NCBI GenBank assembly: GCA_002684605.1
Contig: NYVM01000061.1
Coordinates: 1 to 48,840, forward strand
Direction: 5' to 3'
Origin: Candidatus Pelagibacterales bacterium
Lineage (GTDB): Bacteria > Pseudomonadota > Alphaproteobacteria > TMED109
Length of the DNA stretch: 48,840 nt
Below the pieces are notes generated by a model, which saw nothing but the letters and a program-made list of their open reading frames with translations, was not told the origin of the DNA and ran no database searches. A program made the position numbers and the translations under genes. Each line of letters starts with the position of its first letter. Position 1 is the stretch's first letter. Shown here piece by piece: positions 26,513 to 34,764 of the stretch.

Positions 26513-28558
26513 CTATTTAGACTCCCTATACCAAGCAGAAAAAATCAGAATAATACTTAGGAAAAGTATCAAATACCAAGGAGTTATAGAAGTTTGTCGT
26601 AAATTTTTGATAAAGTATTGCTCATTTTTAACAAGCTGAATATTTTTACTTTCTTTTTTTAATTTAGATGAATCAATATGCTTAATAGATGGTGTATTAT
26701 TTTGATTATTTATCCAGTTAATAGAACCCATATTATTGTATACAATAGGTTTTATAATTTGGTCTGTAGCTCTAACATCCAAATATTCAGAAGAATTATA
26801 ATTGCCTACTATTATTGAAGCGGAGGAGCCTCCAGAAGATAGTTTCCATATTCCTTGTTCCGGCGATAGTATTTTTCCAATTTGTTTACCGTTTCCTATT
26901 TCATCTAGTAATATTTCAATCTTTTTCTTACTTGGAGATATAAGAGAAACAGGTTTATTATTCACTACCAAAGAGTTTCTCGTTATTAAAATTGTGTCAT
27001 TTTCTACTTTTGCTGATAATTCATTTTCTTCTAGTTCCGGTTCTTTCATTAACCAGTGCACTAGTCTTCTTAAAAGGTCTGCTTGTGGACCTTTATTATT
27101 TTCAGAGCGCGACCATACCCAAGATTGATCAGATAAAATTTGGGCTACTCTACCTTGTCCTATGCGGTTTAAAACTAATAAAGGTCTATTTTCAGGACCT
27201 TCTAATAAAACATTACCAGCTACTGTTAATCCTTCAACCATTCTATACCAAGGTCCCCAATCAGCTTGATTAGAATCATCTTTTAAATTTGCAGTTACAG
27301 GATGCCTTAAACCTTCATTAGTAATACTGGGAATAAATTCTTTAGATATTACTTCACCAGTAGGCTCAGTCGGTAATATATTTTGCAATGGGGATTGTGA
27401 CAAGCTGTATGGTCCAGCATAGTCTGGTCCGGCAGTATCTAATAAAGCTCCTCCATTAACAACATATTGAACAACATTTTTTAAATAATATTGAGGAAGT
27501 ATTCCTCTTAAGTGGTATTGATCAAATATAATTAGATCAAAATCATTTAAATTTAGTTGAAATAGCTCTCTACTTGGAAAAGGAATTAAAGATAATTCAC
27601 CAATAGGTGTTAAATCTTGTTTATCAGGTGGTCTCAATATTGTAAAATGTACTAAGTCAACTGAAGGGTCAGAGCTTAAGAGGTTTCTCCAACTTCTTAG
27701 TCCCATATTTGGCTCTCCAGAAACGAGCATAACCTTTAATCTTTCCCTAATAGCATTTATTTCTATTACAGATTTATTATTTTGTAGTGTTAATTCTTCT
27801 GACCCTGGTTCAACTTCTATATTTAAAGAAGTAATTCCTGCTCTATCTAGAGGTAAAGTAAGTACAACAGTCTCTCCAATTACAATAGATCGGGATTGTT
27901 TGATATCATCATTCATATTTATTGAAACTAAAGCATTTGGAACATTGCTTGAAATGTCTTCAACTTTAATTTCAATTTCAATTTCTTCACCTACTATTCC
28001 AAACCTAGGAGCAGACTCAATGATTAATCTTCTATCTTTTTCTTCTTTCTTTCCAGACAGTAAAAAGTTCACAGGCGCCTTAAAATTATATTTGTCAAGG
28101 TTCTTTGGGGCATCTTGAATTTGACCATCTGTTATAACTATTGCTCCAGCTACTCTATCCGGCGGAATATCTGCAACCATAGTACTTAATGGTTCAAAAA
28201 CATTAGTACCATTCTTTCCTTGAATTATTTTGAAACGTAAATCTAAATTTTCAATTTTTTGCAATTTAGTTTTTAGATTATCATAAGCTTCTTGTGCTAT
28301 TTTATTTCTATTGTTTATATTTTGACTAGGACTTAGGTCTAAAATTAAAGCAACTGTATCTGGAATATTTTCTCTGTTTTCTGATACTATTGAAGGATTG
28401 GCTATACATATTAATATTAAAAAAATTAAAATAGTGCGTAATATATTACCCGAAGCTTTATATTTAAAACCTATTAAAATCATTATTAAGCTTAAAAAAG
28501 ATAAAAAATAAAGTAAGGTATATGAAATATAGGGATAAAAAGATATATTACTTACCAT
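26513..28558 (-). CDS. VWA-domain membrane protein of the MoxR-associated cluster
   Basis: 681 residues. Two hydrophobic helices at the N-terminus (about 9-29 and 37-56), a periplasmic or cytoplasmic von Willebrand A-like domain, a GATase1-like domain, and a final helix (about 655-672). The VWA metal site is visible: DLSPS near residue 75 (DxSxS) and VITDGQ near 145. The middle part (LIIFDQYHLRG, YVVNGGALLDTAG) resembles the class I glutamine-amidotransferase-like fold without a clear catalytic cysteine. The upstream stop and this start are 3 bases apart. It is expected to work with the DUF4159, DUF58 and MoxR proteins; substrate unknown. Confidence 0.8.
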   Translation of the reverse strand: MVSNISFYPYISYTLLYFLSFLSLIMILIGFKYKASGNILRTILIFLILICIANPSIVSENRENIPDTVALILDLSPSQNINNRNKIAQEAYDNLKTKLQKIENLDLRFKIIQGKNGTNVFEPLSTMVADIPPDRVAGAIVITDGQIQDAPKNLDKYNFKAPVNFLLSGKKEEKDRRLIIESAPRFGIVGEEIEIEIKVEDISSNVPNALVSINMNDDIKQSRSIVIGETVVLTLPLDRAGITSLNIEVEPGSEELTLQNNKSVIEINAIRERLKVMLVSGEPNMGLRSWRNLLSSDPSVDLVHFTILRPPDKQDLTPIGELSLIPFPSRELFQLNLNDFDLIIFDQYHLRGILPQYYLKNVVQYVVNGGALLDTAGPDYAGPYSLSQSPLQNILPTEPTGEVISKEFIPSITNEGLRHPVTANLKDDSNQADWGPWYRMVEGLTVAGNVLLEGPENRPLLVLNRIGQGRVAQILSDQSWVWSRSENNKGPQADLLRRLVHWLMKEPELEENELSAKVENDTILITRNSLVVNNKPVSLISPSKKKIEILLDEIGNGKQIGKILSPEQGIWKLSSGGSSASIIVGNYNSSEYLDVRATDQIIKPIVYNNMGSINWINNQNNTPSIKHIDSSKLKKESKNIQLVKNEQYFIKNLRQTSITPWYLILFLSIILIFSAWYRESK

Positions 28559-28561
28559 GCT

Positions 28562-31321
28562 TTACTCAATCTCTTTTTTTTTATTAGGTTTGTTATTTAA
28601 TCTTTTTAAAATAGACTTAATATGTACTTGATCTGCTTTATAATTTCCTGTCATTGCATACATAACTAAATTTACTCCAAAGCGATATGAAAACTCTCTT
28701 TGCTTTTCACCACCTGGAATTACTGAGTATAATGGTTTATAATTAGAGTCTTTGGCCCAAGCGGATGCCCAGTCATTTCCTCCAATAATAACGGATGATA
28801 CGCCATCTTTAGAATTCATTGCTGTTGCTTCTACCCATACGTCTCCTCCAGTATATCTACCTGGGAGCTTATCCAAAAGATAAAAAGATCTTCTTATTAC
28901 GTGACTTTCTGGAATTTTAATAAGTATAGGTAAGTCAAGAGATTTTAAAATTACTTTTAAAGCTTTTTGTTCTTTGCTTTTATTTTTAGTAATAATATTA
29001 GTAGGACTGAGATCTCTAGTATCAAAAACTATTAATCCTCCATTCTTCATATATACCTGAACTTTATTAATCATATCATCAGATAGGCCATTTTCATTAT
29101 CAGTAATTGGCCAATAAATTATAGGATAAAAAGAGATATCATCTTTACTTAAATTGATTGCTACCGGAATACCAGCTTCTATTGAAGTGCGTTCCCTTAA
29201 AACTTTAGTTAATTCTAGAAGTCCTAAATGAGAAGTCTCATCAATTTTATCATTGCCTGTAGCTACATAAGCTAAGTGTGTTTGCAAAGCCGATGCTTTT
29301 TCTGCCGCATATAAATTAGATATATTTAAAGTAAAATAAAAACCTATTAATATAAAGCAAAACTTGTATATATTTGCTAGTTTATTTAGCTTTATTTTTC
29401 CTCTTATATTTAAACTAATAAAGTAATCTATAAATACTAAGAACAATAATATAATTAATAAAAATGTTTTTAAATTTATAGTATTTTTTGATTCGAATTT
29501 TTCAAAAATTGTATTTTTTTGAAAAGTTATAGTTTGAGGAGATAGAGTTTTAATATTTTCTCCAAGGTTAAGAGCACGCATATAGAGTTTATTACCATAA
29601 AAACCTGGAGCATGGCCTGAAGTTGGAGATAAATTTTCAGAATTAAAATTAGTCGGTAATGCATCATTTGAAGCATCAACTAAGCGGCCAAATCCATCAA
29701 GTAATTTATAAGGTGCTAAAGGCAAGTCATTAGAGTTGTCTGTGTCTCCAGATGATAAGTTAATTATTCTATCTAGTATTTCCACAAAAGTTCCTGTTAA
29801 TGGTAAATTAGACCAATCTGCATTAGCAGTGATATGAAAAAATACATTCCATCCTTTTTCATCACTATGCCCTGTAATTAAAGGAGTGCCATCTTTTAAA
29901 GAAGCCCATGTTTTTTTTATTAATTCTGAGGAAGGTTCAGCTATAACTTGTTTATTAATAAGTATATCATTATTGATTTTTATACCACTTAAAGGGGAGT
30001 TTATAGAAAATTCTTTAATTGTTACTGGTGTTGACCAACTAAGGGCTCCTCCAAATGCTCTTGAGTCCATAGACCTTAGTGTAACTGGAAGTAAGTCAGT
30101 GTCTGCTGCTTCAAGGTTTGGGCCAGCGAACCTAATTAATATTCCTCCTTTTTTAATCCAATCCTTTAGTTTTACTTTTAATTCATCTCTAATAGTTCCA
30201 ACTCCAGGAAGCATAATAACAGAAGTTTTTTTATCTATTAGTTCCTCAAGACTGCCTATTTTAACTATACTGAAAGATTTAATTGCTCTATCTAAATAAT
30301 AAGCGGGTGATAGCAAGGGTTGAGTTCTAAAAGATTCTTTATCGCCATATATTCCTACTGTTCGCCTCCTCCATCTCTCATCAAAAAGATGAACAGCACC
30401 TGCATTATTTACATTTTCTATTGATATAGAAGTTAATTCTTTTCTTAATTCATTAGGTATTAATAATTCAGTCTCAGCAGTTCTTTCATTTTCTTTAATT
30501 GTAATTTCTTTTCTATTTAGTAATTTTCCTTTATTTCCATTTGCTCTAATGGCCACTGTTTCTTCTAATGAACCAATATTCCTAGATATTTTTATGCTTA
30601 ATTTATTATTTGTCTTTATTTTAATATCGTTGATTATCTTTATTGGTGTATCATTAAAGTAATTAATTATTTTAAGATTGCCTATACTTTCTAATTTATT
30701 TACTAAAATTTGAGAACTGTCAGTATCTTCATGATCAATTCCATCCCAGATCCATATGATATTATAATTTTTATCTTTGGGTAAGGTGTCTAATTGTTTT
30801 AATAATAAAGAATAATTCGATGGCCAAGGGTTGGGAGTTAAATTGTCTATTACAGATTTTGCATCTTTAGATGTTAACATCATTAACTGATCATTTACTA
30901 TATCATTTTTGTTTGCTGATTGAGATATAATTATTGGTAATTTCTCTTGTTCTGCTTTTTCAATGATTTGTATTAATTTATCTTTTCTTTTTTCCCAATT
31001 TAATGAAGAAGACCAACCATTATCAATAATTAATAAAAGTGGATCTTCATTTAAAAAAGTAGATTTCGAATTATAAATAGGGTTAGAAAATGCAAGTACT
31101 AGTATAGCTACTAATAATAGCCTAAAAATTAAAAGCCATAAAGGCGACTTGCTAGAGGTTTCTTGTTTATTTTCTAAATTTTTAAGAAAATTCATCGCAG
31201 GAAAAAAAATATTTTTTGGAACAGGAGGATATATCTTTAGTAAAAGCCATATACCTGGTAAAGATAATAACCCCAGTAACGCTAATGGGTTTCCAAAAGT
31301 TAGTGAGGATAATAAAAACAT
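28562..31321 (-). CDS. BatA-domain / DUF4159 membrane protein
   Basis: 919 residues. The N-terminus (FGNPLALLGLLSLPGIWLLL, then IFFPAMNFL and a second helix near 60-80) is the BatA/aerotolerance-regulator N-terminal domain. A degenerate VWA motif follows (IIDNGWSSS). A GATase1-like middle domain contains MLPGVGTIRDEL, membrane helices lie near 612-632 and 645-665, and the C-terminal ~210 residues match DUF4159 (HLAYVATGNDKIDE, YPIIYWPIT, GGLIVFDTRD, IIGGNDWASAW). This architecture is standard next to moxR and DUF58 in alphaproteobacteria. The start overlaps nothing and lies 2 bases after the DUF58 stop. Function unknown, possibly envelope protein quality control. Confidence 0.85.
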   Translation of the reverse strand: MFLLSSLTFGNPLALLGLLSLPGIWLLLKIYPPVPKNIFFPAMNFLKNLENKQETSSKSPLWLLIFRLLLVAILVLAFSNPIYNSKSTFLNEDPLLLIIDNGWSSSLNWEKRKDKLIQIIEKAEQEKLPIIISQSANKNDIVNDQLMMLTSKDAKSVIDNLTPNPWPSNYSLLLKQLDTLPKDKNYNIIWIWDGIDHEDTDSSQILVNKLESIGNLKIINYFNDTPIKIINDIKIKTNNKLSIKISRNIGSLEETVAIRANGNKGKLLNRKEITIKENERTAETELLIPNELRKELTSISIENVNNAGAVHLFDERWRRRTVGIYGDKESFRTQPLLSPAYYLDRAIKSFSIVKIGSLEELIDKKTSVIMLPGVGTIRDELKVKLKDWIKKGGILIRFAGPNLEAADTDLLPVTLRSMDSRAFGGALSWSTPVTIKEFSINSPLSGIKINNDILINKQVIAEPSSELIKKTWASLKDGTPLITGHSDEKGWNVFFHITANADWSNLPLTGTFVEILDRIINLSSGDTDNSNDLPLAPYKLLDGFGRLVDASNDALPTNFNSENLSPTSGHAPGFYGNKLYMRALNLGENIKTLSPQTITFQKNTIFEKFESKNTINLKTFLLIILLFLVFIDYFISLNIRGKIKLNKLANIYKFCFILIGFYFTLNISNLYAAEKASALQTHLAYVATGNDKIDETSHLGLLELTKVLRERTSIEAGIPVAINLSKDDISFYPIIYWPITDNENGLSDDMINKVQVYMKNGGLIVFDTRDLSPTNIITKNKSKEQKALKVILKSLDLPILIKIPESHVIRRSFYLLDKLPGRYTGGDVWVEATAMNSKDGVSSVIIGGNDWASAWAKDSNYKPLYSVIPGGEKQREFSYRFGVNLVMYAMTGNYKADQVHIKSILKRLNNKPNKKKEIE

Positions 31322-31323
31322 AT

Positions 31324-32199
31324 TTATGAGTCTAACTTTTGGTTATCGTGATTAGATAATATATTACAAATTTTTAATAGTGATGTTTCTGCAGCCACAT
31401 CTGTAGTATCTAAATAATATTTCCATGAATAAGCTAAAGCTATTTTTTTTATTTTGTTGCAATGAGCAGTTATTAATTTTTTATAACTAGTTCTTAAAGA
31501 TTCTGCTTTTCCTATTAGGATACTTTCTTCTTTTTCTAAGTCACTAAAATTTATACGTCCTTTGTAAGGAAATGTTATTTCAGCAGGATCTAAAATTTGA
31601 ATTATGTTTCCATTAATTCCTCTACTTGATAGGTTTTGTATGATTTCTTTCGTTTGCTCAATATCATTAAGAAAGTCACTAATTAATATTACTTCTGAAT
31701 TATTTTTTATTTCATTTACATTAGGCTTAGATATGAAAATATCTTTTATTTTTTCTGACATTTGACTAGAAATAAAATTTATTGCCTCTTTACCATGCAT
31801 GAGCTTTGAGTTAAGTCCATTAAGTACTATATTCTCTCCAGATTTTGAAAATATTATAGTCAGCGCTAATGTTAGTAAGTCTGATCTATATGCTTTTGTA
31901 TCAATATTTTTATTAGAACTAAAGCTCATTGATTTAGATGTATCTCTCCAAATTACGATATTTTGTAATGTAGACAGTTCTTTTTCTTGAACAAATGTAT
32001 TATTAGATTTGGCGGATTTTTTCCAATCTATCAAATGTGCAGGATCTCCATAACTATATTTCCGGAATTGCCAAAAATTATCTCCAATACCTGATCTGTT
32101 TCTATTATGAGCGCCTTCCCAGACAGTATTAGCTATATTGTTTGCCTTAACTAATAAACTTGGTATTTGAAGTGTTAACTTTTCAGCTTTTATTCTCAT
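31324..32199 (-). CDS. DUF58-domain protein
   Basis: 291 residues. DUF58 core block RSGIGDNFWQFRKYSYGDPAHLIDWKKSAKSN near residue 35, then a VWA-like fold with a DxSxS metal site in WRDTSKSMSF and ILISDFLND further on. DUF58 proteins are cytoplasmic partners of MoxR ATPases. The family motif YxxGDxxxxIDWK is intact. It lies 14 bases after moxR in the same direction. The substrate of this MoxR-DUF58 pair is not known. Confidence 0.92.
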   Translation of the reverse strand: MRIKAEKLTLQIPSLLVKANNIANTVWEGAHNRNRSGIGDNFWQFRKYSYGDPAHLIDWKKSAKSNNTFVQEKELSTLQNIVIWRDTSKSMSFSSNKNIDTKAYRSDLLTLALTIIFSKSGENIVLNGLNSKLMHGKEAINFISSQMSEKIKDIFISKPNVNEIKNNSEVILISDFLNDIEQTKEIIQNLSSRGINGNIIQILDPAEITFPYKGRINFSDLEKEESILIGKAESLRTSYKKLITAHCNKIKKIALAYSWKYYLDTTDVAAETSLLKICNILSNHDNQKLDS

Positions 32200-32213
32200 T
32201 ACTATGTACTTTG

Positions 32214-33203
32214 TTATTTTAAGTTTCTAACTAGTTCAGATAAAACTTTACTTAAAGAGTTTCCATCAGCTCTAGCAGAATAATTTAGATTCATTCTATG
32301 TTTCAAAATAGGTTCCGCTAAAGCTATAACATCATCTATAGATGGAGTAAGCCTTCCTTGCATAACAGCTCTCGCTCTGCAAGCTAACATCATTGATTGA
32401 CTAGCTCTTGGGCCAGGCCCCCAAGCTAAGTTATTTTTTACTATTTTTAGTTTGGATGTTTCGGGTCTTGCATTTGTAACTAAATCTAAAATTGATTCAA
32501 CAACTTGGTCTCCAACTGGAATAGATTTTATTAAATTTTGCGCCGCAATTAATTGTTTAGAAGAAATAATTTTTTTAGGAGCTAGTTCTTCCTTACCTGT
32601 AGTTGCTATTAGCATTTGTTTCTCTGATTCTTTATCTGCATAAGTAATATTTATTTGCATTAAAAATCTATCCAACTGAGCTTCCGGAAGAGGATAGGTC
32701 CCTTCTTGTTCTATAGGATTTTGTGTTGCTAATACATGAAATGGTTTTGGTAGATCATAATTGTTACCTGCGACAGTTACTATTCTCTCCTGCATTGCCT
32801 GAAGTAAAGCAGATTGGGTTCTTGGGCTAGCCCGATTTATTTCATCAGCTAATAAAAATTGAGAGAAAACTGGCCCTTCTATGAATTTAAAACTTCTTTT
32901 TCCTTTTAACGATTCTTCTAGTATTTCTGACCCTATTATATCAGTAGGCATTAAATCAGGTGTGAACTGAATTCTTTTTCTGCTTAATCCCATTATTGTA
33001 CCTAGGCTTCTTACCAATCTAGTTTTAGCTAAACCCGGTAAACCTACTAAAAGAGTATGTCCTCCAGATAATAAGGTGATAATTATTTTATCAATTACTT
33101 CTTCTTGTCCAAATACAATTTCGTTTGCATGGTTTTTTATCGCAACAATATTATTGTGAAGGTTTTTGATATCTTTTAATTCTTTTGGAGTATTTTTTTG
33201 CAT
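32214..33203 (-). CDS. moxR: MoxR-family AAA+ ATPase
   Basis: AAA+ chaperone-like ATPase of the MoxR clade, about 329 residues from the start chosen. Walker A is GLPGLAKT, Walker B LLADEINRASPRTQSALLQAMQE, sensor 1 ATQNPIEQEGTYPLPEAQLDRF, and the C-terminal lid contains GPGPRASQSMMLACRARA. The ATG at 33203 has AGGG nine bases upstream; another ATG at 33224 would add seven residues but has no ribosome site. It heads the leftward unit moxR-DUF58-DUF4159-VWA-rnhB-ccrM. MoxR proteins usually act on VWA-domain partners, and three such partners follow directly. Confidence 0.95.
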   Translation of the reverse strand: MQKNTPKELKDIKNLHNNIVAIKNHANEIVFGQEEVIDKIIITLLSGGHTLLVGLPGLAKTRLVRSLGTIMGLSRKRIQFTPDLMPTDIIGSEILEESLKGKRSFKFIEGPVFSQFLLADEINRASPRTQSALLQAMQERIVTVAGNNYDLPKPFHVLATQNPIEQEGTYPLPEAQLDRFLMQINITYADKESEKQMLIATTGKEELAPKKIISSKQLIAAQNLIKSIPVGDQVVESILDLVTNARPETSKLKIVKNNLAWGPGPRASQSMMLACRARAVMQGRLTPSIDDVIALAEPILKHRMNLNYSARADGNSLSKVLSELVRNLK

Positions 33204-33253
33204 TTTTACAGACCCTATTAACATTTTTGTAACAAACTATACGATTATTATCA

Positions 33254-33299
33254 TTAAATTAGATTAAATATTGTTAACATAAAATTAAATATTGTTAAC
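33254..33299. promoter_or_regulatory. Helically phased TTAA array with a CtrA-consensus match, moxR/DUF1285 divergent promoter
   Basis: TTAA occurs at 33254, 33264, 33274, 33285 and 33295, a spacing of 10, 10, 11 and 10 bases. On the minus strand, 33288-33273 reads TTAA-N7-TTAAC, an exact fit to the CtrA site of alphaproteobacteria. TGTTAACA palindromes at 33272-33279 and 33293-33300 overlap the array. The site lies 50-100 bases upstream of moxR and about 65-110 upstream of DUF1285. Whether a CtrA exists in this organism cannot be seen here. Confidence 0.4.
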
Positions 33300-33305
33300 A
33301 TAAAA
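33264..33305. repeat. Perfect 21-bp tandem duplication (two copies)
   Basis: 33264-33284 and 33285-33305 are identical. Each unit starts TTAAATATTG and contains TGTTAACA. A shorter element, TAGATTAAATA, flanks the pair at 33260-33270 and 33308-33318. A 21-base period is two turns of B-DNA, so protein sites in both copies face the same side. Confidence 0.97.
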
Positions 33306-33362
33306 AATAGATTAAATAATATAATATGTAGATTTAAATTAATCTATTATATAAACATAATT

Positions 33363-33854
33363 ATGAATAAAGCACCTTTTTTAATAGATGCATATGGTGA
33401 CTGGTACTATATGGGATCAAAAATTACTCGTATGCCAATGATAAAGCTATTTTCTTCTATCCTTGTTAAGGATAAAGATAATACATTTCATCTTAGGACA
33501 CCCTTAGAGGATGTATTAGTTGAAGTAAAAGATGTTCCTTATTTAATAACGAGCATGGATAGAATAAATAATAATAATTTAACATATTTTACTTTTACTA
33601 CTAATGCAGGTGTTAAGTTTACATTAGGAAAAAAAAATCCTATATGGGTAGAAGCTAAAGAAAATTCTGATGAATTTGTACCATACAGTCTAGTTAACAA
33701 AGGTTTAATAGCTAGAGTTTCTAGAGCAGTATATTATGAATTAGTAGGTTTTTTAGACACTAAAAATATTAAAAATTTAGAGCATACTGGAATATATAGC
33801 GGTAAAGAGTTTTTCATTTTAGATAAGCCAGCTTTAAGAAATGTTTTTATATAA
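33363..33854 (+). CDS. DUF1285-family protein
   Basis: 163 residues. The sequence YGDWYYMGSKITRMPMIKLFSSIL followed by LRTPLEDVLVEVKDVPYLI matches the DUF1285 family, whose function is unknown. Family members usually begin with about 30 more residues, including a CGxIDMRI-like segment, before this point. Here the protein starts almost at the DGTWFYMGSPI-equivalent, so it is N-terminally short. The frame upstream is open to 33258 but its translation is not similar to the family, so I keep this ATG. There is no obvious ribosome site. It heads the rightward run DUF1285-nudL-DUF6111-cca, a common alphaproteobacterial order. Confidence 0.85.
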   Translation: MNKAPFLIDAYGDWYYMGSKITRMPMIKLFSSILVKDKDNTFHLRTPLEDVLVEVKDVPYLITSMDRINNNNLTYFTFTTNAGVKFTLGKKNPIWVEAKENSDEFVPYSLVNKGLIARVSRAVYYELVGFLDTKNIKNLEHTGIYSGKEFFILDKPALRNVFI

Positions 33855-33866
33855 GTTAGGTGTAAA

Positions 33867-34475
33867 ATGAATAAATTTTGTTTAAATATTAAGAAAGAAC
33901 TAGCTAACCGACATAACAATATTATTGCAGATATGAACTTAAACAATAATAAAAAAAACATAAATTTAGATAGCAATAGTTATAAAATAGCTGCTGTTTT
34001 ATTCCCTTTAATAGAAAAAAATAATGAATTAAAGGTCATTTTAACTACTAGATCTAAAGATTTACCTTCTCATCCAGGACAGGTTTGTTTTCCCGGTGGA
34101 AAATTAGAAAAAACTGATAAGAATATTATAGAATGTGCTAAAAGAGAATCATTTGAGGAAGTAGGCATAAAAAGTGATCAAATTAACCTATTAGGACAGC
34201 TGGATGATTGTATAACAGGTACAAACTTTAAAGTTACCCCAGTTATAGGCTTGATAGATAGTAATTATATTCCTGTTCTTCAAGAAAAAGAAGTGGCTGA
34301 TATTTTTGAAGTGCCATTAGACTATTTTATAGAAAAAAATAACCAAAAAATAGAATATGCAAATTATAAAAATAAGTCTTACTCCTATTATCAATATAAT
34401 TGGAATAATAAAAAGATATGGGGTTCTACAGCAAGAATAATTGTAAATTTTTGCGAAATTATGAATTTGTATTAG
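33867..34475 (+). CDS. nudL: CoA pyrophosphatase (NUDIX, NudL-like)
   Basis: NUDIX hydrolase, 202 residues, predicted to split coenzyme A or acyl-CoA into phosphopantetheine and ADP. The CoA-pyrophosphatase signature LTTRSKDLPSHPGQVCFPGG near residue 60 merges into the NUDIX helix with REsfEEVGI. The first Glu of the generic NUDIX box is not exactly placed, which is normal for this subfamily. About 35 N-terminal residues precede the domain. It lies 12 bases after the DUF1285 gene, with TTAGGTG as ribosome site. Confidence 0.9.
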   Translation: MNKFCLNIKKELANRHNNIIADMNLNNNKKNINLDSNSYKIAAVLFPLIEKNNELKVILTTRSKDLPSHPGQVCFPGGKLEKTDKNIIECAKRESFEEVGIKSDQINLLGQLDDCITGTNFKVTPVIGLIDSNYIPVLQEKEVADIFEVPLDYFIEKNNQKIEYANYKNKSYSYYQYNWNNKKIWGSTARIIVNFCEIMNLY

Positions 34476-34500
34476 TATATAATTTATAAAGGATAATTAA

Positions 34501-34764
34501 ATGAGTGCATTTATAATTAGGTTTTTGCCAATTATTATTTTTCTAATAATACTTTTGGTTTGGTATATTCTATCTAGAAAAAATAAGGACGACGATAATT
34601 CTTTAAGGCCACCTTGGTTTTTTTTTATAGTTATAACCATAATTTTATTTGGAGTAACTTTAGTATTTTTTAGGTTTATACAATTTGAAGAAAAGCCTGG
34701 AGGCACTTATATTCCACCTAAAATGACTGAAGAAGGTATAGAGCCAGGACATGTTAAACGTTAA
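34501..34764 (+). CDS. DUF6111-like small membrane protein
   Basis: 87 residues, two membrane helices (about 5-24 and 41-62) separated by a charged linker, and a C-terminal tail GGTYIPPKMTEEGIEPGHVKR. The tail pattern GGxYxPPxxxxGxIxPGH is the hallmark of the small protein that sits between nudL and cca in alphaproteobacteria (DUF6111, recalled from memory). Its last 14 bases overlap the cca start, which implies coupled translation. Function unknown. Confidence 0.8.
   Translation: MSAFIIRFLPIIIFLIILLVWYILSRKNKDDDNSLRPPWFFFIVITIILFGVTLVFFRFIQFEEKPGGTYIPPKMTEEGIEPGHVKR

Noticed and set aside
33254..33320. Iteron-type replication origin
   Set aside because: Only two full repeat copies, no DnaA-box cluster seen, and no replication initiator gene nearby.
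33258..33362. Open frame through the 21-bp repeats in phase with DUF1285, as an N-terminal extension
   Set aside because: The frame has no ATG, GTG or TTG, its translation is a repeat of low complexity unlike the DUF1285 N-terminus, and promoter-like content explains the sequence better.
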